Of a stretch of 64,000 nucleotides of DNA, positions 38,901-50,900 are shown one piece after another (position 1 is the first letter of the stretch; every line of letters starts with the position of its first letter). The notes under the pieces are model-generated. The model saw only the letters and a program-made list of their open reading frames with translations. It was not told the origin of the DNA and did not search any database. The translations under genes and the position numbers were made by a program. Location: assembly GCA_030549775.1 (NCBI GenBank), contig CM060171.1, positions 1,790,001 through 1,854,000 of the forward strand. The letters run 5' to 3'. This stretch comes from Tamarix chinensis. Its lineage: Eukaryota > Streptophyta > Magnoliopsida > Caryophyllales > Tamaricaceae.

Positions 38901-41900
38901 AAGAATGACTACTCCCTTTTAAGAGGAGGTTCGAGTGTAAGGTTGTGTATCTAGAAGTATATGTAGATGACTTTTTGGTCATAAGGAATGACATGGATGA
39001 AATCAATGCACTGAAGGTTTTCCTTGATCATCAGTTCAAGATTAAAGACCTTGGTGCTCTTCATTATTACCTAGGCATTGAGGTGTCACACGAGCCGCAT
39101 GCTGATCCTCACACAATGAAAGTTTGCTAAGGATTTGGTGGATGAGTTTGGCTATACAAACAAACTTACCTCTGTCCCTTGCAGACTGGGGTTAACTTCA
39201 ATGGATGGAGCTCCTCTACCTGATGCTGAGGTATATTGTAGCATGGTTGGGAAGTTGAATTATTTGGTTCCCGCTTGTCCAAACTTAGCCTATGTTGTAC
39301 AGTATCTCAGCCAATTCATGAGCTCTCCACGCATATCTCATCTTGAAGCTGCCATGCATACATTGTGCTATGTCAGCCATGACACTTCACTTGGGCTTTT
39401 CATGAATGATCATTCATCCTTTGTTTTGGAGGCCTACTGCAACTTAGATTGGGCAGCATGTCCCAGCACACAACAAAGTATTAATGGGTTCTACATCACC
39501 ATCAACCATAGTCCCTTGTCTTGGAAGTCAAAGAAACAACAGATCGTGGCACTCTCGTCCACAGAGGCTGAGTACCTCTCTGTGAGAAAAATCACAGCTG
39601 AGCTTGCATGGCTTTCTCGTCTTCTCTCTGAGCTTTCTGCACCCTCCATCACCCCCATACCTCTGAAATGTGATAGTCAAGCTGCAATTTACACCACCAA
39701 AATTCCCATTTTTCACAAACGGACCAAACACATCAAACTTGACTGCCACTATGTCAGGGAACAAGTGCAGTGTGACCTTGTAAGGCTCTCCCATGTTTCC
39801 ACAGGATTGCAGCTAGCTGAAATGATAACTAAAAGCCTCCCTGGACACATACATCATACCATCCTTAGCAAGTTGGGGATTCTCTCATCGTTACCACCTC
39901 CAACTTGAAGGGGGTGTTTGACTAAGTTATTTTCTGATTTATTATTCCCTGCAGCTACATTTTACAGGACTCCTTTTACTTCTTTCTTGTTCTTAGGCCA
40001 GCCCATTACAGTATTTAGGTGATTAAGTAGTTTCGTGTTGTTGATCAATTGGCATGGCTTAACCCAATAGTAAGATCCTGTCAATAATATAGACTATGTG
40101 TTCATTATCAATAAGAATTGACACAAAGAAAATTTAAAGGGAAGCAAACACTGTGATGCTTCATCTGAGATATATAGAACAACTGTAATCATAAAATCTA
40201 GCATGAATAAATCTCTATAGTCACCTCAACATGGCCGTAATGTTGGGTATTTCACTCAACAACATACAATAAAACCACGGTTACGGTCGCGATTGCGGTT
40301 GCAGTCGCGGTATAGGGATGTCGTGAATGATATTTTATCGCGGCGTGATTTTTTAATTCTTTTACACAATAAATATCGGCAAATATCGGTAAATATTGGC
40401 CAAAATCGGTAAATATCGGCTAATATCGATAAAATATCGGCCGATATCCGAAATTTCGCCAATATCGCAGCAATAAATATGTGATTTTCTGAAACGGCCG
40501 TATTTTCGGAATTTTGCGTCGCGGCTGACCCAAAAACCGCAAAATTGCGGCCGATACGCAATTGCGATACCAATATTTCATTGTATGCCCAACAGCCATC
40601 CAGCTTCCCTAAAATTTCGGTAGAAATCTAAGCATTAACATACCATGTGATACATAAAACAACAACTTTTCTCACAATACTACTGATACAAACAATTATA
40701 ACCAGGTTTCTTAAGTCATTTTAACCTTACTTTCAATGTCAGCATATGGGTGGGTCTCCTAATTGCTTGATCATTTCAGTTGCGCTAAATTTGATGCTTT
40801 GGAACCACCAAATTTGTCTCTCAATCCCAAAAAAGGAATATAGGACAGACAAGTAAGAGAATGCTTATAAAAAAAGGATGCTCGCTTCAAAAGCTATTCA
40901 AGGGCTGTACCATGTATGATCATCATAAAGACAAGCTTAGTCTTTTGAAGACATAATGATATGACACAGTGATTCAACTTGATGGTCTAAAGTAAATAAG
41001 CCGTCATTTATCAACATAATGAAAATCAATATGTCTCAATCCATTATGCAAGTAACTCAACTTCTCCATCTGCAGGGTATTTTTTTTAGTTTTCTTTGGA
41101 TAAATGCATAATTTTGATTTCAAGACAGAAAAATAAAGGCATACAAAGCATACCTGCATAAGCCAGATCGCATCTTTATCACCTTTCACCATTGCTTTAT
41201 AAACAGCAGTCCCAAGCGACAAGATATATTGGGGATCATTAGTTGGTGGAGAGTTTTCATTGAATGTATCGCTGAGGGAAAATGATGAAAGAATCATAAG
41301 GGTGACAAAAGCATTAGATAGGAGCTGGCATAAACCAAACATCATAATGCCATTAATGCAATAGACTAACAATTGTTCCAAGAAAACATTTGTCTGCCAA
41401 CACTGATCAGCCTGTTTTGTAAACATAGATGACTAAATTCTATATTATAACTGCACATAGCCTCAACTTTCTAGGACTAGACTAATGGACTCCTATTACA
41501 ACTATGATCAGTTAACATATGATGAGCTAACTGAGACCTAGAGAAACAAAGTAAACCCAGTGTACCATCCTCAACAATTTAATATGTAGATGGGTAAGTT
41601 TATTTGTTGAACTAAACTCTATGATATGTAAAGAGCATAATTAGTAGATTACCAGTTGTAAATGTCGGTAACATCTCCATATTCTGTAATAACCAAGACA
41701 AAAAGTGCATTTGCTATAAGATAGTAAGAAAATGATGGCATCAAATAAAAACTTCTACATCTAAGTTAGCAATCAATTACTTCCTGTCATAGAGATGGGC
41801 TGAATTTCCAGCCAATCACCAAAGAAGTAAAGCCAATTATCAAACAAAAAAGACCAACCATCAAGTTCTTCTGAACAATCCGAGTATTACAAACCAAAAT

Positions 41901-44900
41901 TTCAACAGCAATCAGTAGGCTTTGCAGATATGACGGTGACTACATAGCAGAATGCTGATGCGTGCAGAAAGAGGAGCATACCATGCTTAAATGTGCTAAG
42001 AAATCAGACCCTTCCAGCCATACATATTACTTACAACCAGCAGGTGATAATCCAGTAACATCTGATCTCAACTTTTCACTTCATAATACTACAAAGCGTC
42101 CAGCAAACGACACACAAAGCTATCTACATTGCTCAAATGTGATGATCATCACCTGGATGACAATGTAGTTAAATCAGGCAACAGACCTTTTATTTGTCTT
42201 TTAATGAATGCCTCTCCAATTTTAACAAATAGAGGATCAGAAGGATCCAAAAGAAGTGTGCAGCACCATCTAGGGTCACCGTCAACAGTATTCCTGGAAC
42301 AAATAAAGAAAGATAATAACTGATTTGAGAAACAAAAGAAAACTCGATCACTCCCTTCAAATTTCGTTTCAGATGGAACCCTATTTACAGCAAATATAGC
42401 CACATTAGCATATCAGAGAGACCATGTGATGGAAGAGACATACATATGTGAGTGATAAAGTGGAACAGAATATTAAATTGATGCAGTTTTACCATTTTGT
42501 CTTCCTTGGTTCTTTGGAGTTCAAGTTTATCTAATGCAGTGAGAGAAATTTCTTAAATTTCTTAAATTTCCTGAGAGAGTGATGTAAGGCTAATCCAGCC
42601 TTAGGTTTTCACATAAACCTCAACTTATTATGAATACACTCTGTAAATATTGAAGTACATGGATGCCTATGCATTGGCTAAATGAAGCAAACTGATAGGC
42701 TATAAATAGACCTAAATCCTAACTGACATCACATAATAACAAAAGATAACAACAAATAAAGATTTGACTAGACCTAATATCTCCTAGACCCCAAGGACCT
42801 AGGAAAGAGGCATACACACATGGACGGGAATGATTTGTAATGGATCAACAAAGGGTTTGGGATAAGACTTTGATCCCTATAGTGAGATGGAGTGTACCTA
42901 TGGTGAGATGGAGTGTAGATCGCATCAAATAACCCTTCAATATTTTATATGTAACCACCATGATTGCATATCAGTAACAAGACCGCAATATGCGATTGCT
43001 AAATTATCGCTCAAAAAAATGATGTGCTAACAATAAATAAATATAAAAGATGTCATGTAAACTTAGTAATAACAAGGCAGGACAGGCCAATACCAATTTC
43101 CTAGTCTAGTTATATTTGCTGAAGGGAATATCGTTTTCATTGCTTCTGGAACATTCCCAGAAAATGATGGCAAGACTGTGCGAAAAAGAGACAATGATCA
43201 TTAGATTAGCCAGAGAAAATAACATTCCTTTCATTAGATTACAGAACTGCAGAGATAAATTTACAGCAGATAACAATCACTGAAGCTATGCGATAAATAA
43301 TACCAGGAGTCATGCCCAGCTCCAGCATTCGAGATAATATTTGCTTCTGTAGAACCAATTGCTGATCCAGCCAATTTTGTGATAATGGCCCACCCCACCT
43401 GCCACAAGATAGAAATCACTAGAAGTTAAATTTATAGCCCAAGTGAACACAATTATACATATGACATAGCAATATCAGGATTGGGATCATTGAAAAACTG
43501 TCGGCACACAGCAGAAGCCACATCCAACTTCACTAGAACCAGGATTCCAAGTCTGACCATCAGCTCAGACATTAACAAGATCTACAAGTGTAATTTAAGA
43601 CAACCAATGAAATACAGATGCAAACATTATGCACTTACCCATGTAAATTTCCCATGCGTGCCCATGCAAGAAAAGCAGGGCCCCCAAAGAAATCATTTAA
43701 ATCTTCCTTGTTAATGTTGAAGTCCTACCATGAACATATAGTGCAATTGAATAAATTAATGACAAGTTGTGATGTCTGGGAGCTGCTGCACCCAACAAGA
43801 ACATCACTGGAAACATGCCAAGGAGATTTTGAGAATCAACTACAACATTTCACACATTTTTGTTGCAAAAATTATGCCAGTTCATCAAGTATCAGTCCAA
43901 GGGTTGCTAACCACATCCGAGAAAATGAGCCTTCAAATATAATAATAATCTAACATTCAAAAACCTAAAGTCTAGGTCAGGTTAATCATGTACAGGTGGT
44001 CAGGATCTAATATGGTCGAAAATGATAAGTATATTACTTGTTGCAATCGATTTGACACCAAATTCTACAAGGTATTATTGTATCAACAACTTACCATAAA
44101 GACCTTTTGCCAAATAGCTTCTTGACCGGTAAATGCTAATGGCAGATTAACTCCGTGAAGTGCCATCCAATCTATCTCTTTCTCCCATCTTTTCCAGTCC
44201 CACCAAACATAGGAATCTGATATAGAAAGAATGGTGAACTATCAACCTAGTGGCATGCTTGACCAATTCCAAGATGAAGAATGTTTCACTTGGAATGTTG
44301 CACAGGGCAGACCAATACTATCAGTTAATACATATAGTGTCTTTCATATTTTATTTTATTTCTTTGCTTGCCTTCCTTTTTCATCCAACTTTGTCTAACA
44401 GGATTTATTTACCATATATAACATCTACAACAGATGACAGTAACATGAAACATGTTCACATTTAAAGCCCCTGATGACCTCCATCATCATCAAGAACATT
44501 AATAATCTATGCTATGGTGTCCTTTAATTTGTGGTGTAGCTTAAGACACGCAGGATATATTTGCTTTCAGATTTGAGTATCAATAAAGGGACTTCTACAC
44601 CGGTGTGGTATCTCATAAGTCTAGGAACAGGCCTACAACATTTTGCTAAAAGTCAATACTTTGGCTAAGCCCAGCATCAAGTCTACAAGCAAGAAGGAAA
44701 AGTGTAATTCTCAGAATATTCCCAATCTCTCCATTAGAAATAGCACGGGACTCAATTTATAAAGTAGCCCATGAATATCTCACACATAACACCTAGAAGA
44801 AGCTTAGTATGCCAACCTCCAAATCAGCCATTTTTAATGCAGCATATTTGACAAAAGCAAAATAATACCTTGTCCTCATTTAACAAGTAAAAAATGTTGA

Positions 44901-47900
44901 AATGTGATGCGTTCAATTCTCATGGAGAAAACAATGTGTGCAAACAGAATGCCTCAAGTATAAGTAGCACAATCTAACATATTTCAAGCCTGCATGTGGA
45001 AAGAAGATTGAAGAAGAAACTAGAAAAATATTCAGATTGACAATATAATTACAATTACACAAGAATATGAACTACAAATACTGTGGCTTTCTCTAACGAG
45101 CAATAAGCCAATAAGTGACCTACGCTAAGTCCTTCATCCAGGGAATAAGAGAATCAAAGAGACACAGAGAAAGCTGCAAACTCACAACTTGAAGTGACCA
45201 CATTTTGGTAATAGTTCCATGGAATTGGTCTTTTAACGGTCATCCCATGACCTTCTACTGAAGGAAGCAACCCTGGCTGAGGGATAGAAGCTATCTGAAT
45301 TCCCCCAGTCTTGTCCCAAGAGATATGAGCGCCACATACATACTTCAAGTACCAATGAAGGCCAGATGCCATTTCCACCCCTGTGGTGCCCTTAATCCTG
45401 AGAAAAATATAGTGGTTTGTTAAAGTATATGAGGATTAAGGATTAAACACACAAAACAACAAAGGTAAGTACAAGGAGATAACATACAATGTCACAATTA
45501 AAAGACTCCAAAACCATGGGTTCAAATGAAAGTTTTGGATAATAATCTGACAACAAAAGGCCCTTAAGCACAATGAAGCGGGAAAGGAGGGTGGGATTGG
45601 ATAAAGAACTTGAAATGTCCCTTTTCTTTTGAATACACAATAGGGTTTTCCTTTCATCAAATAACAAAGAAGGTGCCAAATGTTGCAGCTTTGACAGAGT
45701 AATTCCCTCCCAATTTACAGCCCACTAGTCTGAGATTTCTAGCCTAAAATATATGCTATTTATAAGTATCTACAACACAATATTGTGCTCTAAATGTATT
45801 GCAAATCATGTATTAGGAAAAAAATTATTTTGTCATAAATTAATTCCATTCTGTTAACATCCCTTCAAAATGACATGGGCGAATCAAAAAACATCAATCA
45901 GTCAATTAAGAACTGATGCCAGGACTGAGGAAGAGCTTTAGTGAAGATGTTCGTTGTTTGATGTTCAGTAGAAATGTGACAGCAAGTAATCGCATGGTGT
46001 CGGGTTAAGGCTTCTCATAATGAAATGACAATCAACTTTGATATGCTTTGTAAGGTCCAGATTAGTAGCAATTTGAATAGCAGTGTAGCCCTAGTATTAT
46101 CAAAATGAGGAGTAGACTGCAGCTGAGGAAAGTCAAGCTCACCCAAATAACCCTAGGAGCCATGAGATGTGATCTCAGATATAGAGCAATACTCAAACTC
46201 GATGGAGAATGTACCTCACCTTATTTTTGGATTGGATGAGGTCCCCCGGGGGGAATCATATCTCAAATAATAATATTACTGATAATAATCGTGGAACCTT
46301 TTTTTTTTTTTTGGTTCTTCAAACAACAAAAATGTCTTTCAGTATTTTTTTTTTCTAACAACAAAAATTAGACAAAGAGAAGGAATCTTTAGAAACTGCC
46401 TTACTTCTTACTCTTCAAAGAACCTCAGAGCACATAGCTACAATAAACAAAGAGACAAATAATCGCACAACCAGCCAAAGCAACATCATATATCACACAA
46501 CTATAACGATTGTTATGAATTTCATAATAGTTATAATTATCATGTTAATTAAAATAATTATTAATATTATTATAATTAATTATTATTGTTATTATTATAT
46601 TCTTTAGAAATATAATAATCATTATTATTAGAGATACAAATAGAAAATTTATTATTGTCCTTATAATAATATATATTATAATTATTATATTTACAATTTT
46701 TTTTTTATGTTTATAATAATAATAATAGAAATTGTTATGATCTAATCTGATCAACATGTATATGGTATTAAAATAACGTGAGGTAAATAGAGTGTTACTA
46801 GTTTTGTTTTAGTTGTTGTTATATGGGTTGCATATTATTATTTTTGCTTAATATTTTATAACTAAGATAGTTTATTGCTATTTATGTAGCAATTAATATG
46901 AGGTAAAATGTTAATTTTGTGGATCGAATTTGGATCAAGTTTGGAATTATATCTGGGTATGGGTAAGGTTCGAGTCGGGTTATTTTAGGTTGGGTAAGTT
47001 CATGTCGGGTTATTATAGGTTTCTATCCGGATATAGATCAGGTTCAGGTCAAATTATTTTGGTTTGGATCATTTGGGTATGAGTAAGTATCGCGTTGGTT
47101 AAATTCAAGTCACTTTCGGATTGGTTAGGATTTTTGGGTCCAAATGAGATTTTAAATATGGCTATTCGGATCGGATCAGCTTTTTCAGACCTAGCTTAAT
47201 GCCTCATCATGGTCTTAGCAGTTCCTAAGGGCCACAAGATGAGCCTTATATCAATCAAGAGAGTTATCGGAGTGAAACGTAACTTACTACACCCGTTTAC
47301 AACCTATAAATTTGACACCAAATGGACAAAGCATAATATCCCAAGTGTGATATTCATGAGACCCTGTATCTCCCTGGACATAGCTTGCTGACAACATGTT
47401 TTAGAGGGCGCCTTGGCATAAGATTGAGAATACAAATATTATACACAGTGGCAGTAAGGGTAGTGTAGAAACTCCATCCTCGTCAAGGATGAGAGTAGTT
47501 TGAGTGGAACGTAGTGGATTCGTGGTAGAGGAACCACAAGATAATGCTGTAGACCCATGTCATGGAGGGGCATTGGAGCTAGTGGGATACATCGATGATA
47601 TATAAGCCCCACATCAAAAGGCAGGAGAGAAACAATAGTAAGTTCAAGAAAAAATTTAAGTCCAGAAGAAATATTGTTTCTCAAAGAAAATCACATTACG
47701 CTGAGATATATTTATAATTTACATGAGCAGAAAAACAATTTTTTCTTTTTCTTTTTTTTTTCCATGTAGTACTATATCCCATAAAGGCATAAGTGATGGA
47801 CTAGGCAATGACATTGTGATAATCAACAAAGAGTAGATGAACAAAGCAAACACAAGCAAATCTTCTTTTTTCTTAATTGCTTCAACAAGGAGTGCTACAT

Positions 47901-50900
47901 CTGTGAATTCTAGGTTGCTGGTTTTTTTCGCACTCACAGGTCTTCATGACCTTAATCTTCTCACCTCAGTTTCTATTTTATTTTCTTCCAAAAGCCTGTT
48001 TGGGTAACCATACTATCTATATATTATCTAATAATATAGAATTCAACTTGTTTGTTTTGCTATTATTCTCATACCATTATATTATGCTTACTATCTCATC
48101 ATCTATATATTATCTAAATATATAAACTTCATATTCATTTTAGTTTAGATAAATTACCAATCAATATTATTACTTCAGTCAGATTCGTATATAAATAATT
48201 TGTCTACCAACCACTTTATATATAATTAATTCAAAACAGATTCAATCAGATATTATGTTACCCAAACAGGCTCCAAAAGCAACAGATACTCATATTAGTC
48301 GAACACTACCATCATGCATTTCCCTGCCCTTTATTAAAGGTAGTACATTTGTTGATGGTTTCTGTGAAATAAAAGAGGGAAAAAACTTTATCTTATTCAT
48401 AGGGAGGAAGGTATTTATACAAGAGGAGAAGAAGAAAAGAAACAAAAATTACATGGAAACTACAGTCTAGGGACTGTACAGCAGTTCCTTATAATGTCAG
48501 AATTAATTACCTAGGAACTCACAGTCTGGGAACTATATATAGCAGTTCCTAATAATAGTAAATAACAACACACTTAAACCCAATAGTGATAAAACGTTAG
48601 CCAAGGAAGACAACAGTAATCAACATCAATTATAATTAAATGTGGAAAATAAAACTAATTATAGGAACGGATTCCAACAGCTTCTACGTACAAAGATTGA
48701 TACATTGGTAATCAATACACCATGTATTATGTGAGAGTGAAATAATTTACAGTAAAGAATTATAAACCTATAGTGACATTGAAATATAGCTTTTGACTTT
48801 CCCTGTAAATTAGGGACAAGCAGAGAGAGAAGGGCGGGGAAAAAGGGAACAGCATGCACAATGTTTTGTTGTTCAAAGTGTGGTAGATGGCACTAAAAAA
48901 TTGAATTACTTTGGGCATAATAATCCTCTTTTGTCTTCATCATGTGTTAAAGTCTTATATTCTAAGTAAAGCCTTGTTTCAGCTTCAGACAACAAAATTT
49001 AATATTTTTTATCCTTGTTTTCCCTGACAGAGTTCAATATTTAATAGCAGAATAAGCCTTGCTTAACAACCAATTAACAGATTTAGTGAGCCAACATTCG
49101 TTACGGGTTCACATTAGTGAATATAAGTTTGAAATGAAATATATCTTATATTTTATTACATAAAGATTTTATAAATTATAATTATTTTATTTTTACGCTA
49201 TTAGTTCAGTATTAATTTATAATTTATCCCAAACCATAGGTCCAACTAGTTGAATAACGGGTTCAACCACTAAACCAGTAATGAGATCAAACAATGTTTA
49301 AAACTATAATGCTAACCACCTAATACCCACATAAAAATATATATTGCTCCAATAAAGGACAAAAATATAAATTGACATCAGATAATATATTGTACTAAAA
49401 TCCATTTACCTATATCCATATCAACATCCATTGAATTTAGGATATTACCTACCCTGTGGTTATCCCTAAGCAAGATGACAAGTAGTAGAATTAAAAGAAG
49501 CTGAAAAAGAAATATGTGAATCTTTATTTCCTAATAAGCCATGCTTCATAAGATGAGTTGGAATAACAAAATTGAGATGACCCAACCTTTTGATGCCCAA
49601 CGTCATTATTGAGACAATACTAGCAGTCTAACAACATGTTGGGACTTTTAAAAAAATCTTAAATTGAATTTCCCATATAGCAAAATTCTTTCAATGAAAC
49701 AAATAATATAGTTTTCAATTGACATATTTGAATCAAGCACAAATTAATCCCATGAGGAAAAAAAAATGATTTCCCAATAAAATGCTTCAAAAAGGAACAA
49801 AATAGACCCAAAGAAAAGTAAAATAAAAAAATCTGAAAGAGTATACCAAACAGAATTGTTGAAGCAATTCTCCACCCAGATTCCATAGAACAAAAAAAAC
49901 ACCCTAGTGATGTCGAAGACTGAAACAAAAAGGTAAACCAACACATGGAAGCGACAAAGGAGGACAACATCGACAAAAACCGCACACCAACGACCACACA
50001 GAAACCAAAGAGGGATATGGCAATCACTATAGGAAATGGCAAACACAGAAACAACATATCACATAGCAGAGATCAACCAAGGAGTGCAACGATGACACAG
50101 GCAGCAACTGACGAGCACACAACCATCAATAGAACAGACCGACCGACACTCCTTTACTAGAGAAAGAATATCACACCTCTAAGCACCACCAGACAGTCCA
50201 CCGAAAAAATATAAAGATGGGAAAATCTTAAAAGAGAGGATTTACAAGCACTCTGTCACCAAAAAACAAAATGCATACAGAACACCTCTGACAACTATAA
50301 AAGTCCACCAAGAGATGGACTGAGAGGAACGTATCCAATGAAGGCCTGCCTGTGTAGAAATATACAAAAGAAAATATTCTGTATTTCCATCCATGTGTAT
50401 TTTTGTTTAGCTAGTTAGACAGATATTGACAGTATATATACCATCTGTCAATACATGTTATTCAATAAGAAAAGGATTAATAAAAACAGAATATACGGGA
50501 CTCTCCTTCTCAAGCTTCAAGTCTCTGTTTTCTACCATTTTCTTGGTTTCTAATTACAGCTTAAGTTGCTGTTTTACATGGTATCAGAGCCAGGTTTCGT
50601 CGATAATCTTCACTTCCGTTTCATCCTCTTCTACACTCTTTTAATCGAGTCATGATGTCTGATAATAAAGGCTTTCCAATTCAACCGCAAGAAGAAAATA
50701 CAGTTCGAAATCAAGAAAATCGATCTGTTAATCATGCTTATAATGACCCCTACTACTTGACATCCGGTGATCATCCTGGATTACAGTTGCTCGTATCTAC
50801 CTTTAATGGCTCGAACTACCTGAATTGGAGCCGAGGAATACATAGAGCCTTAAACGCAAAAAACAAATTAGGGTTCATTGAAGGTACAGTTCTGAAACCT

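Larger units (their letters stand above)
13268..40069 (+). mobile_element. Outer, old Ty1-copia retrotransposon, split by later insertions
   Basis: The 5' LTR (13268-13563) is followed directly by a TGCTATCAGAGC primer-binding site. RT-RNase H remains end at 39908, next to a GGGGG tract and the 3' LTR (39915-40069). Flanks TTAAG (13263-13267) and GTAAG (40070-40074) match at 4 of 5 bases, as expected for an old TSD. The 3' LTR lacks about 140 bases present in the 5' LTR, and the shared parts differ at many positions. Gag reading continues across each inserted element, which proves the order of events. Stops and frameshifts make it inactive. Confidence 0.85.
13172..41153 (-). other. NAGLU intron 10, 27,982 bases, filled by nested transposons
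   Basis: This intron runs from the exon 10 donor (CAG|GTATGC) to the exon 11 acceptor (AATCAG|GG). About 26.8 of its 28.0 kb is a single copia element with everything later inserted into it. Only about 95 bases at the exon 11 side and about 1.1 kb at the exon 10 side are outside that element. Without it the intron would be about 1.2 kb, in line with its neighbours. Confidence 0.9.

Noticed and set aside
40256..40573. 105-residue minus-strand frame
   Set aside because: It covers the 324-base hAT MITE; the repeated I-S-A-D-I pattern comes from AATATCGG repeats.
46545..46757. 70-residue I/N/Y/K frame
   Set aside because: It is low-complexity AT-rich DNA without coding character.
49659..50057. 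132-residue minus-strand hydrophobic frame
   Set aside because: It lies in the interior of a degraded copia element, is Phe/Leu/Ser-rich from T-rich DNA, and matches nothing I recognise.
50579..50590. Possible tRNA fragment
   Set aside because: TGGTATCAGAGC is the retrotransposon primer-binding site, not a tRNA gene.
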